A stretch of 10,604 bases of DNA, taken from an uncultured Collinsella sp. (GTDB lineage Bacteria; Actinomycetota; Coriobacteriia; Coriobacteriales; Coriobacteriaceae). Under the pieces are notes generated by a model that worked only from the letters and a program-made list of their open reading frames with translations, was not told where the DNA came from and searched no databases. Every line of letters starts with the position of its first letter. Within the stretch, counting starts at the first letter, position 1. The stretch covers positions 1 through 10,604 of the forward strand of contig CAUCXP010000037.1 in NCBI GenBank assembly GCA_958446785.1. The letters run 5' to 3'. This document shows, in pieces, positions 1 to 6,925 of this stretch. A program made the position numbers and the translations under genes.

Positions 1-1212
1 GACGATAAAGCTATTCCAGCCGGCAATTGCTTCGACCAAAGGGGGAAAAAGAAAACACAGCTCGTGGGCGCCGAGGAGGCTGGCAAATTCTCCATCGCCT
101 TTGTCACCGGCACGCTCATCATGATCGCGTGCAACTACGGCGTGCGCAATTTCCAGGTCTCGGACATCGACGAAAAGACGTCCTTTGCCTCTTACCAGCT
201 CAACCGCTGGATCTGCGGAGCGCTCGCGCTGGCATGCGGCCTGGTATACAGCAGCGCCCGCGGCTACGATGCGCAGATGGCCACAATCGGCCTGGGCGTC
301 TACCTGTATAAGGTGATCGACGGCATTGCCGACGTGTACGAGGGCCGCCTGCAGCAGGCCGACAAACTCTACCTGGCCGGCATGAGCCAAACGCTACGAT
401 CCGTCGGCGTCATCGCGGTCTTTAGCGTGGTACTGTTCCTCACGCGCAGCATGCCCATCGCCGCCATGGCCATGGGTGTTACCGCGATCGCCTCGCTCGT
501 TCTGGTCACCGCGCCGCTCGCCCTGCTCGAAACCGAAAAATCGCGCCGCGTGAGCCTGCGCGAGGTCGGTCACCTGTTTATCCAGTGCGCCCCGCTTTTT
601 GGCGCGCTGTTCCTGTTCAACCTTATCGAGAGCATGCCCAAGTTCGTGATGGAAGGCACGCTGGCCTACAAGTATCAGCTGTACTTTAATGCCCTGTTCT
701 TTCCGGCGCAGGCTATTTTGTTGAGCATTGGATTTATCTATAAACCGCAGCTCCTGCGTTTGTCGAGCATTTGGGCTAATCCTCGCAAGCGTCGTCGCTT
801 TGACCTGATTATTGTTGCCGTTATGGCACTGATCGTGGTCATCACCAGCGTGTGCGCCGCATTTATGGCAGGTCCCGGTATTCCCCTCATGAGCTTCATG
901 TACGGCCTCAATTTTGAGCGCTACCGCACGCTGGCACTGCTGATGGTTGTCGCCGGCGGCGTCACCGCGGCCATCGACTTTCTCTACGCCATCATCACGG
1001 TGCTGCGCCATGCCGGCGACGTCACCAAAATCTACCTGATCTGCTTCGCCGTAAGCGTAGTGCTGCCGGTGATCCTGATCAACCTGCTGGGTCTGATGGG
1101 CGCCGTGGTGAGCTACCTAGCCATCATGGCCCTACTCCTGGTGCTGCTGATTATCGAATACGCCCACATCCGCCAACGCATCGAGCGCGACCGCAACCCG
1201 TACGGCGCCTAA
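1..1212 (+). CDS. Polysaccharide/oligosaccharide flippase (MOP superfamily), 5' end missing or disrupted
   Basis: Integral membrane protein of the Wzx/MATE-like exporter type, expected to flip lipid-linked sugar precursors across the inner membrane. The recognisable part begins near position 55 with TQLVGAEEAGKFSIAF, followed by YGVRNFQVSDIDEK, a loop typical of these flippases after the first helix pair. About ten hydrophobic segments follow, and the C-terminus is a basic tail. The frame is open back to base 1, but the first 18 codons are polar and lysine-rich where the family has its first membrane helix. The GTG at 64 has no well-spaced ribosome binding site and lies inside the conserved motif, so it is unlikely to be the true start. 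The gene is therefore cut by the window edge, frameshifted, or joined to foreign DNA just upstream of 55. Family call is fairly sure; the substrate is unknown. Confidence 0.75.
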   Translation, partial: DDKAIPAGNCFDQRGKKKTQLVGAEEAGKFSIAFVTGTLIMIACNYGVRNFQVSDIDEKTSFASYQLNRWICGALALACGLVYSSARGYDAQMATIGLGVYLYKVIDGIADVYEGRLQQADKLYLAGMSQTLRSVGVIAVFSVVLFLTRSMPIAAMAMGVTAIASLVLVTAPLALLETEKSRRVSLREVGHLFIQCAPLFGALFLFNLIESMPKFVMEGTLAYKYQLYFNALFFPAQAILLSIGFIYKPQLLRLSSIWANPRKRRRFDLIIVAVMALIVVITSVCAAFMAGPGIPLMSFMYGLNFERYRTLALLMVVAGGVTAAIDFLYAIITVLRHAGDVTKIYLICFAVSVVLPVILINLLGLMGAVVSYLAIMALLLVLLIIEYAHIRQRIERDRNPYGA

Positions 1213-1258
1213 TTGGCGCAATGGGGGTCTCGTTGCGGACGATTTGCGACACGCAAAA

Positions 1259-1381
1259 CTAAGTGAGTAGACTTTTGCCGAATCCCTGACCACACCGGCA
1301 AAACACAAGTCAGTGACCTGCGGTTTTGTTGAGGCAAATTTGCCGGCTGCTCGGCATTTCCAAAAAAGTCTACTCACTTAG
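1259..1381. repeat. 123-bp element with perfect 18-nt terminal inverted repeats
   Basis: The left arm (1259-1276, CTAAGTGAGTAGACTTTT) is the exact reverse complement of 1364-1381. Between the arms are smaller symmetrical pieces: a perfect 12-nt palindrome GGCAAATTTGCC at 1333-1344, a 6-bp stem CAAAAC/GTTTTG at 1299-1304 and 1323-1328, and GTCAGTGAC at 1309-1317. Because the arms are inverted copies, both strands translate to the same KVYSLS peptide, which produces spurious short ORFs on each strand. No target-site duplication is obvious. It may be a small non-autonomous mobile element or a dispersed palindromic repeat, lying between two convergent genes. Confidence 0.7.
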
Positions 1382-1395
1382 CCAGCGGGCAGCCA

Positions 1396-1441
1396 AAAAA
1401 GAACCGTCGCAACGTCGTTTGACTCCGTTGCGACGGTTTTT
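1396..1441. terminator. Bidirectional rho-independent terminator
   Basis: A 12-bp perfect stem, AACCGTCGCAAC (1402-1413) with GTTGCGACGGTT (1427-1438), has a 13-nt loop. A-rich sequence lies before it and a T-run (to 1441) after it, so it can work in both directions. This suits its place between the rightward flippase and the leftward phosphatase. Confidence 0.85.
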
Positions 1442-1566
1442 CGAGCATTTTCGCACTGCCGAGGACGCAGACGCTCCTCATTTCTCGCGCTTACCGAGCA
1501 AGAAGGCGCTATTCTCCGAAAGTAGTCAAAAAAGCTCCGCCCCAAATTAGCTACCCTTTGCACCGA
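1442..1566. other. Non-coding remainder of the 1213-1566 intergenic region
   Basis: The 354-bp gap between the convergent genes holds the inverted-repeat element and the terminator. This remaining piece has no convincing gene. Read leftward from the phosphatase stop, it shows a GC-rich block followed by six T residues (A-run at 1528-1533), which could be a weak second terminator. It also contains TAGCTAATTTG on the minus strand (1543-1553), an 11-mer that recurs at 4273-4283. Confidence 0.4.
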
Positions 1567-2406
1567 TTATTCGCCTGGGTTGATGTTCGCATAGAACTCG
1601 GCGCCGTCATCAAGGCGCAGGATACCGACGCGACCGAACTCGGAGCCGGTGGCGGCAGCGCAGTCGATGTCGATGCGATCGGGCACACCGGCGGCATCCT
1701 CGCCGCCCAGGCGCACGATCTGCCCGCGGCCCGACTCCTCATCGAGCCCCGCAAGACCACCGACCTCGCAATAACGCCCGAGCGACACCGTTGGCGTGTG
1801 ACCGCTCACCACGACCGGGCCCTCGCCCTCGGCAGAAAGCAGTCCCGTCGGCGCATCCCAATAGCCGTGACGAATCCACAGCAGGTCATCGGACGACTGC
1901 ACGGCGAGCATTTGCCGCAGCAGCTCGCTATCGGCATCGACCGCTCCCCTGCCGTCACCGCAATCGACACCATGCTCAAGCAAAAACGCGCGCGCCGCCT
2001 CGGTCTGGATGCCGGCATGCACCAGCAGGTACGGGCGCTCCTCGGTCTCGGCCACCGCGCAGAGCGGCAGCGTGGCCATCCATCGCACGAGCTCCTCGTA
2101 TGCCTCAAATTCCATGTCGTTGAGCTGCTCGCTCGTCGTCCAGCCACCGTTGATATCCCAGGTCTCGGCATCGAGCGGATCCTGGCCAATGATGGCATCG
2201 AGCATGATCTGCTCGTGATTGCCCTTGAGCGCACGGGCGTTGGGCAGCGAGCGCACGAGCTTAATAACGCCGACCGGATCGGGCCCGCGATCGATCATGT
2301 CGCCCAGCACGTACAGCGTGTCGTCGGACGTCAACGAGATCTTAGACAGGGCCTCGTCAAGCGCACGCACGTGCCCGTGAGCATCAGATGTCACATAGAT
2401 CGCCAT
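1567..2406 (-). CDS. PPP-family metallophosphoesterase (serine/threonine protein phosphatase type)
   Basis: 279-residue cytosolic phosphatase with the PPP metal-binding signature: D8-A-H10 (SDAHGH), GDMIDRG at 35-41, GNHE at 62-65, the metal-binding His in LLVHAG (H130), and SGHTP around H203. The ending RIDIDCAA (244-251) matches the usual IDxGA block of bacterial PrpA/PrpE-like enzymes. All expected metal ligands are present, so it should be an active two-metal phosphatase. Known relatives act on phosphoproteins or on nucleotides such as ApppA; the substrate cannot be told here. The start is supported by AAGGAGAGG a few bases upstream of the ATG. It is single and convergent with the flippase, with its own promoter candidate at 2482-2510. 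Confidence 0.9.
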   Translation of the reverse strand: MAIYVTSDAHGHVRALDEALSKISLTSDDTLYVLGDMIDRGPDPVGVIKLVRSLPNARALKGNHEQIMLDAIIGQDPLDAETWDINGGWTTSEQLNDMEFEAYEELVRWMATLPLCAVAETEERPYLLVHAGIQTEAARAFLLEHGVDCGDGRGAVDADSELLRQMLAVQSSDDLLWIRHGYWDAPTGLLSAEGEGPVVVSGHTPTVSLGRYCEVGGLAGLDEESGRGQIVRLGGEDAAGVPDRIDIDCAAATGSEFGRVGILRLDDGAEFYANINPGE

Positions 2407-2453
2407 GGTACGCCTCTCCTTGCATTGCGGTCTAAGCCCGGCGCCGCAACTAA

Positions 2454-2470
2454 AACTTCAAGTTGAACTT
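2454..2470. promoter_or_regulatory. Operator-like AACTT-c-AAGTT-g-AACTT repeat
   Basis: Three alternating 5-nt half-sites separated by single bases give overlapping palindromes, including the 11-nt TTCAAGTTGAA at 2457-2467. The site lies just downstream of the expected transcription start of the leftward phosphatase and about 48 bp from its ATG, a position suited to repression. It resembles a dyad for a dimeric regulator; which one is unknown. Confidence 0.35.
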
Positions 2471-2481
2471 AAACGTTACCC

Positions 2482-2510
2482 ATTGTACTCCGTTGCAATA
2501 AAGCTGGAAA
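2482..2510 (-). promoter_or_regulatory. Candidate sigma-70-type promoter for the phosphatase gene
   Basis: On the minus strand a -35-like TTTCCA (2505-2510) is separated by 17 nt from a -10-like TACAAT (2482-2487). This predicts a start near 2475 and a 5' leader of about 70 nt that includes the AACTT/AAGTT repeat. Confidence 0.4.
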
Positions 2511-2530
2511 GGGTTTCCGAGCAGAGGCAA

Positions 2531-2545
2531 AGACGGCAGCCGTCT
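2531..2545. repeat. 15-nt palindrome AGACGGC-a-GCCGTCT
   Basis: Perfect 7-nt arms around one central base lie 114 bp upstream of the antiporter start, in the divergent intergenic region. It could be an operator for the antiporter or a small hairpin in its leader. The spacer is too short for a stable full-length hairpin, so a protein-binding site is the likelier reading. Confidence 0.35.
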
Positions 2546-2659
2546 ATGACGATATCGCGCACGCCCGTAATCCGCCCCCATAAACCCACCACCTTTGGGT
2601 ACAAATAACCGCAGACAACTGACCGTGCCACGCCAACCACCCAGGAGCGGACACTATCC

Positions 2660-4261
2660 ATGAACCAGATACTTCTCTTTATCGGCCTCGTCATCATTTT
2701 GTGCCTGACCATCAAACCCGTCGGCAAAAAACTCCCCTTCCCCACCCTCCTCATCTTTATTGCGCTCGGCATGCTGCTCGGCGTCAACGGTCCGGCGCAC
2801 ATCGACTTTAGCGACTACGCGCTCACCGAAACCGTCTGCAGCACGGCGCTGCTATTCATCATGTTCTACGGCGGCTTTAACACCAACATCGACCGTGCCA
2901 AACCCGTCGCCGCGCCCGCTGTGCTGCTGAGCACGCTCGGCGTTATCACCACCGCCGGCATCACTGGCGTGTTCGCACACTTCGCACTGGGCTTCGACTG
3001 GATTGGCGGCCTGCTGCTGGGCTCGGTCGTGGCGTCGACCGACGCGGCGAGCGTCTTTAGCGTGCTGCGCGAGCACAACCTGTCGCTAAAGGGCGGCACC
3101 GACTCGCTGCTCGAGGTCGAATCGGGCTCCAACGACCCCGTCGCCTACATGCTCACCGCGGTACTCGCCACCCTCGCGGCGGGTGGCAACATCGACATTC
3201 CCGTGCTGCTGACCAAGCAGATCATCCTGGGCGTGGGGTTGGGCCTTGCCATCGGCTGGACATCCAGCCGTCTGATTGAGCGCGCACACGCAACGGCCGA
3301 AGGCGCGCAGACCATCTTCTTGTTCGCCGTGGCGATCGTCGCCTACGCACTGCCGAGCTACCTGGGCGGCAACGGCTTTTTGGCCGTATACCTGGCAGGC
3401 ATTGTGCTGGGCGCGAGCGACATCACCGGCAAGGTCGAGATGGCGCACTTCTTTGACACCCTTACCGAGATGGCCGAGATGACGATCTTCTTCTTGCTCG
3501 GCCTGCTCGTCACGCCCGCGCGCCTGCCGCAAATGCTGCTACCCGGCCTGGCGCTCATGGCGTTTATGCTCTTTGCGAGCCGCCCCATCGCCGTCGGTCT
3601 GCTGCTGGCGCCCTTTAAGACGAGCCCTCGCCAGGTTGCGCTCGTAAGCTGGGCGGGCTTGCGCGGCGCGGCTTCGGTCGTCTTTAGCCTCTTTGCTGTG
3701 GTGGCCGGCGTTCCCGGCGGACACGACCTATTTGACCTGGTGTTTGTGATTGCCGTATCGAGCATTGTGGTGCAGGGTTCGCTACTGCCGGCGGTGGCGA
3801 AGAAACTCGATATGATCGATGCGGCCGGCGACGTGCGCCGCACCTTTAACGACTACCGCGACGAGGACGGCATGTCGTTTGTAAAGCTCAAGGTGGGCGC
3901 TGGCCATCCGTTTGCCGGGCGCTCGCTCGCCGATATTGGCAGCGCGACGGACATGCTCGTGGTCTTGGTGCTGCGCGACGGGGCGCACCCGGTACTGCCC
4001 AACGGCGATACCGTCATCGAGGAAGGCGACCTTCTGGTGATGGCAGCCCCAACGTTCGAAGAGCGTGCCGAAGTTACGCTGCGCGAGATCACCGTGACGC
4101 CCCACGGTCGCCTGGCCGGTCAGCGCCTGCGCGACGTGCCGCAGGGCAAGCACCCGTTTATCGTGGTGATGCTCAAGCGCGAAGGCCAAACGATCATCCC
4201 CGACGGCGACACCCTCATATACGCCGGCGACGAAGCCGTCATCGCCACGCTCGCGTCGTAG
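2660..4261 (+). CDS. CPA1-family K+ or Na+/H+ antiporter with tandem RCK_C domains (NhaP2/CvrA-like)
   Basis: 533-residue inner-membrane antiporter that exchanges K+ or Na+ for protons and serves pH and cation balance. Residues 1-380 form about 12-13 membrane helices. CPA1 signatures are STDAASVFSVLR (126-137), ESGSNDPVAYML (154-165) with the ion-binding N158-D159 pair, and GLRGAASVVFS (333-343). Two cytosolic RCK_C/TrkA_C-like domains follow: about 406-464 (ending NGDTVIEEGDLLVM) and 475-530 (DGDTLIYAGDEAVI). NhaP2-type antiporters normally carry such a ligand-sensing domain. In this family the domain can bind nucleotides such as c-di-AMP; the ligand here is unknown. An AGGAG lies 12 nt before the ATG, which is longer than usual, but the protein starts naturally at a first helix. 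It is divergent from the phosphatase. Confidence 0.9.
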   Translation: MNQILLFIGLVIILCLTIKPVGKKLPFPTLLIFIALGMLLGVNGPAHIDFSDYALTETVCSTALLFIMFYGGFNTNIDRAKPVAAPAVLLSTLGVITTAGITGVFAHFALGFDWIGGLLLGSVVASTDAASVFSVLREHNLSLKGGTDSLLEVESGSNDPVAYMLTAVLATLAAGGNIDIPVLLTKQIILGVGLGLAIGWTSSRLIERAHATAEGAQTIFLFAVAIVAYALPSYLGGNGFLAVYLAGIVLGASDITGKVEMAHFFDTLTEMAEMTIFFLLGLLVTPARLPQMLLPGLALMAFMLFASRPIAVGLLLAPFKTSPRQVALVSWAGLRGAASVVFSLFAVVAGVPGGHDLFDLVFVIAVSSIVVQGSLLPAVAKKLDMIDAAGDVRRTFNDYRDEDGMSFVKLKVGAGHPFAGRSLADIGSATDMLVVLVLRDGAHPVLPNGDTVIEEGDLLVMAAPTFEERAEVTLREITVTPHGRLAGQRLRDVPQGKHPFIVVMLKREGQTIIPDGDTLIYAGDEAVIATLAS

Positions 4262-4275
4262 CGGCCAGGGGTTAG

Positions 4276-4353
4276 CTAATTTGCGACGAAGAAATCAAGC
4301 GCCTAGAGAACCTCATGCCTTCGCTCGCAGATTTGGATTTGCCCGAGGAGTAA
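4276..4353 (+). pseudogene. Coding-like C-terminal relic in the antiporter-serC gap
   Basis: A short open stretch after a TAG (4273-4275) reads CDEEIKRLENLMPSLADLDL followed by PEE and a TAA at 4351. The composition is protein-like (charged amphipathic helix, acidic tail) and the codons suit the neighbours. There is no start codon with a ribosome binding site that would make a sensible protein. It looks like the tail of a gene whose front was deleted. The parent is not identified, and chance is possible at this length. Confidence 0.3.
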
Positions 4354-4440
4354 AGCACCCCTCCCCCATGTAACCATCCTGTAAATCATAGCAGCGCAGT
4401 CGAGTTTTACCGTGATGCGGTCGCGCCTGGCGCTCCACTG

Positions 4441-4449
4441 TGCTAAAGT
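4441..4449 (+). promoter_or_regulatory. Candidate extended -10 promoter for serC-serA
   Basis: TG-C-TAAAGT (TG at 4441-4442, TAAAGT at 4444-4449) resembles an extended -10 element 38 nt before the serC ATG. No good -35 is seen 17 nt upstream (TCGCGC), so activation by a regulator or dependence on the TG extension is possible. Confidence 0.3.
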
Positions 4450-4487
4450 ATCCCGAACGTTCAAACGACTACGAGGGGAACTAGAAG

Positions 4488-5612
4488 ATGGCACGTGTGC
4501 ACAACTTCTCAGCTGGCCCGGCCGCGCTGCCTACCAGCGTGCTCGCCGAGATCGCCGACGAGATGATGGACTACCGCGGTTGCGGCATGTCCGTGCTCGA
4601 GATGAGCCATCGATCTAGCATGTACCAGCAGATCATCGACGACGCCGAGGCAACCCTGCGCCGTCTGCTGAGCATCCCCGATAACTACCGTGTTCTGTTT
4701 TTGCAGGGCGGCGCCACGCTGCAGTTTGCGGGCATCCCGATGAACCTCATGCGCCGCGGCCGCGCCGGCTACGTCGTGACCGGCAACTTCGCCAACAAGG
4801 CGTACCAGGAGGCCGCCAAGTACGGCGAGGCCGTGCTGCTCGCGAGCTCCGAGGACACCAATTTCGACCGCATTCCCGCCATGGCCGACATCAACGCGCG
4901 CATTGCCGCCGAGGCCGCGGGCGACGGGCTCGGCTACGTCTACATCTGCCAGAACAACACCATCTTTGGCACCATGTACCACGAGCTGCCTAACTGCGGC
5001 GACGTACCGCTGGTCGCCGATGTCTCGAGCTGCTTTTTGTCGCAGCCGCTCGACGTTGAGCGCTACGGGCTCATTTACGCCGGCGCGCAGAAAAACGCCG
5101 GCGCCGCGGGCGTGACCGTGATCATCGTGCGCGACGACCTCATCGCCGACGGCCCCGCCTTTGCGCAGACGCCGCAGTACCTGGACCTTAAGACCCAGGC
5201 CGCCAAGGGTTCCATGCTCAACACGCCCAACACCTTTGGCATCTACGTATGCGGCAAGGTGTTCCATTGGGTGGAGCAGACCGGCGGGCTCGCAACCATG
5301 GCCGAGCGCAACTGGGCCAAGGCCAACCTGCTCTATGACCTGCTCGAGCACAGCGAGCTGTTCCATGGCGCCACGCAGGCCGACAGCCGCTCCATCGCCA
5401 ACGTCACCTTCCGCACCGGCGACGCCGAGCTCGACGCGGCCTTTGTCGCAGGCGCGGCCAAGCACCAGATTCAAAACGTCAAGGGCCATCGCCTGGTGGG
5501 CGGCATGCGCGCCAGCGTCTACAACGCCGTAACCATGGAAGACGTGCAGGCACTTGCCTCGTACATGAAGGACTTCGAAGCGCAGCATAGTTTGAGTCCG
5601 CGATCTAACTAG
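4488..5612 (+). CDS. serC: Phosphoserine aminotransferase
   Basis: 374-residue PLP enzyme that converts 3-phosphohydroxypyruvate plus glutamate to 3-phosphoserine and 2-oxoglutarate, the second step of serine biosynthesis. It begins with the family hallmark HNFSAGPAALP (5-15). MSHRS (39-43) carries the substrate-binding His-Arg pair. The PLP lysine is K202 in YAGAQKNAGAAG, and R340 in VGGMRASVYNA near the C-terminus binds the carboxylate. The length is normal for class V SerC (about 360). GAGGGGA lies 8 nt before the ATG. serA follows after 72 nt, so the two are probably co-transcribed. Confidence 0.97.
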   Translation: MARVHNFSAGPAALPTSVLAEIADEMMDYRGCGMSVLEMSHRSSMYQQIIDDAEATLRRLLSIPDNYRVLFLQGGATLQFAGIPMNLMRRGRAGYVVTGNFANKAYQEAAKYGEAVLLASSEDTNFDRIPAMADINARIAAEAAGDGLGYVYICQNNTIFGTMYHELPNCGDVPLVADVSSCFLSQPLDVERYGLIYAGAQKNAGAAGVTVIIVRDDLIADGPAFAQTPQYLDLKTQAAKGSMLNTPNTFGIYVCGKVFHWVEQTGGLATMAERNWAKANLLYDLLEHSELFHGATQADSRSIANVTFRTGDAELDAAFVAGAAKHQIQNVKGHRLVGGMRASVYNAVTMEDVQALASYMKDFEAQHSLSPRSN

Positions 5613-5628
5613 CCCGCAACGCGCGGGC
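5612..5628 (+). repeat. Short GC hairpin between serC and serA
   Basis: GCCCGC (5612-5617) pairs with GCGGGC (5623-5628) around a 5-nt loop right at the serC stop codon. No T-run follows, so it is not a classical terminator. It may stabilise the serC message end or tune the serC:serA ratio. Confidence 0.35.
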
Positions 5629-5684
5629 CGACCAGCCATCTCAAACCACCCTGTTTAGATCAAAACCTGCTAAGGAGTTTTTCC

Positions 5685-6848
5685 ATGCGTAAGATTAAGA
5701 CCATCGACGACATCACCAAAGACGGCAAAGTCGAGTTTGGCGAGGGCTACGAGTTTGTGGGCACCGCCGAGGAGGCCGACGCTATCCTGATGCGCTCCAC
5801 CGACCTGCACGGCTACGAGCTGCCCGAGGGCATCCGCGCCATCGCCCGCTGCGGCGCCGGCGTCAACAACATCCCCGTCGAGGAGTACGCCAGAAAGGGC
5901 GTCGTCGTCTTTAACTCCCCCGGTGCCAACAGCAACGCCGTCAAGGAGCTCGTCCTGGGCATGCTGGTGCTTTCGAGCCGCGGCGTCGTGCAGTCGATGA
6001 ACTGGGTGCGCAACAACGCCGACGACCCCGAGATCCAGGTCGATGCCGAGAAGGCCAAGAAGGCCTTTGTGGGCCGCGAGCTCAAGGGCAAGCGCATCGG
6101 CGTCATCGGCCTGGGCAACGTAGGCTCCAAGGTCGCCAACGCCTGTGTCGACCTGGGCATGGACGTTTACGGCTACGATCCGTTCATTTCCGTCGAGCAC
6201 GCGTGGGTGCTGAGCCGCGAGGTGCAGCGCGTGGGCACGCTCGAGGATCTGTGCCGCGGCTGCGACTACCTCACCGTGCACGTGCCCAGCAAGGCCGATA
6301 CCATCGGCATGATCAGCACCGAGCAGATCGACCTGCTGGCCCCGGACGCCGTGCTCATCAACTACGCGCGCGAGACCATCATTGACGAGGACGCCGTCGA
6401 CGCTGCCCTGCGCGAGGGCAAGCTCAGCTGGTTTAGCTGCGACTTTGCCACGCCCAAGACCGTCAAGATGCCCAACACGTTTATCACCACGCATTCGGGC
6501 GCCGGCACCGGCGAGGCCGAGGCCAACTGCGCCGACATGGCCATCAGCGAGCTCAAAGATTACCTGGAAAACGGCAACATCGCGCACAGCGTCAACTACC
6601 CCGCCTGCAGCATGGGCAAGGCGCGCGCCGCAAGCCGCATTGCTTGCCTGCATGCCAACGTGCCCAACATGATCGGCCAGATCACGGCCATTCTCGCCAA
6701 GGACAACGCCAACGTGCAGCGCATGACCAACGAGTCCGCTGGCGAGAACGCCTACACCATGTTCGACACCGATGAGCACCTGGACGGCAGCACGATCGAG
6801 GCGCTCAAGCAGATTCCGTCGATGTATCGCGTGCGCGTGATTAAATAG
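5685..6848 (+). CDS. serA: D-3-phosphoglycerate dehydrogenase
   Basis: 387-residue NAD-dependent enzyme that oxidises 3-phosphoglycerate to 3-phosphohydroxypyruvate, the first step of serine biosynthesis. The substrate domain contains RCGAGVNNI (55-63). The Rossmann domain has GLGNVG (142-147) and the NAD-ribose Asp in YDPF (D165). Catalytic Arg is R229 (NYARE) and catalytic His is H270 (THSGAGTGEAE). The C-terminal 70 residues are one ACT domain (ANVPNMIGQIT, 324-334), likely the site of serine feedback. The middle (ASB) domain of long SerA forms is absent, so this is the short ACT-bearing type. The usual catalytic Glu between the Asp and His is not visible: 251-270 reads SCDFATPK then NTFITTH. 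TAAGGAG lies 7-8 nt before the ATG. Confidence 0.96.
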   Translation: MRKIKTIDDITKDGKVEFGEGYEFVGTAEEADAILMRSTDLHGYELPEGIRAIARCGAGVNNIPVEEYARKGVVVFNSPGANSNAVKELVLGMLVLSSRGVVQSMNWVRNNADDPEIQVDAEKAKKAFVGRELKGKRIGVIGLGNVGSKVANACVDLGMDVYGYDPFISVEHAWVLSREVQRVGTLEDLCRGCDYLTVHVPSKADTIGMISTEQIDLLAPDAVLINYARETIIDEDAVDAALREGKLSWFSCDFATPKTVKMPNTFITTHSGAGTGEAEANCADMAISELKDYLENGNIAHSVNYPACSMGKARAASRIACLHANVPNMIGQITAILAKDNANVQRMTNESAGENAYTMFDTDEHLDGSTIEALKQIPSMYRVRVIK

Positions 6849-6887
6849 CGCCGGTGCCAAGCCTGCCAGACAGACCACGAAGCCCAT

Positions 6888-6925
6888 TCGCCCCCCGTTT
6901 TCACGAAACGGGGGGCGATTTTGTT
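6888..6925 (+). terminator. Strong rho-independent terminator of serC-serA
   Basis: A 13-bp perfect stem, TCGCCCCCCGTTT (6888-6900) with its complement at 6906-6918, has a 5-nt loop and is followed by TTTTGTT. It starts 39 nt after the serA stop. Confidence 0.92.

Noticed and set aside
1132..1550. Two small opposite-strand frames that both encode KVYSLS
   Set aside because: The shared peptide comes from the inverted 18-nt arms of the 1259-1381 element; neither frame has a ribosome binding site or protein-like composition.
1558..2466. 302-codon plus-strand frame over the phosphatase
   Set aside because: The minus-strand frame has every PPP motif and a ribosome binding site; the plus frame is Arg/His/Ala-rich with no domain.
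2407..2659. Riboswitch upstream of the antiporter
   Set aside because: I looked for a c-di-AMP (ydaO-type) or other known leader motif and saw none, only the palindromes described.
4509..5639. 376-codon open frame on the minus strand across serC
   Set aside because: It is antisense to an unambiguous SerC. The translation is rich in Val, Gly, His and Ala without domains, as expected for the mirror of high-G+C codons.
5670..6887. 405-codon open frame on the minus strand across serA
   Set aside because: It is antisense to SerA with all its motifs. Composition is that of a shadow frame and it would start inside the terminator region.
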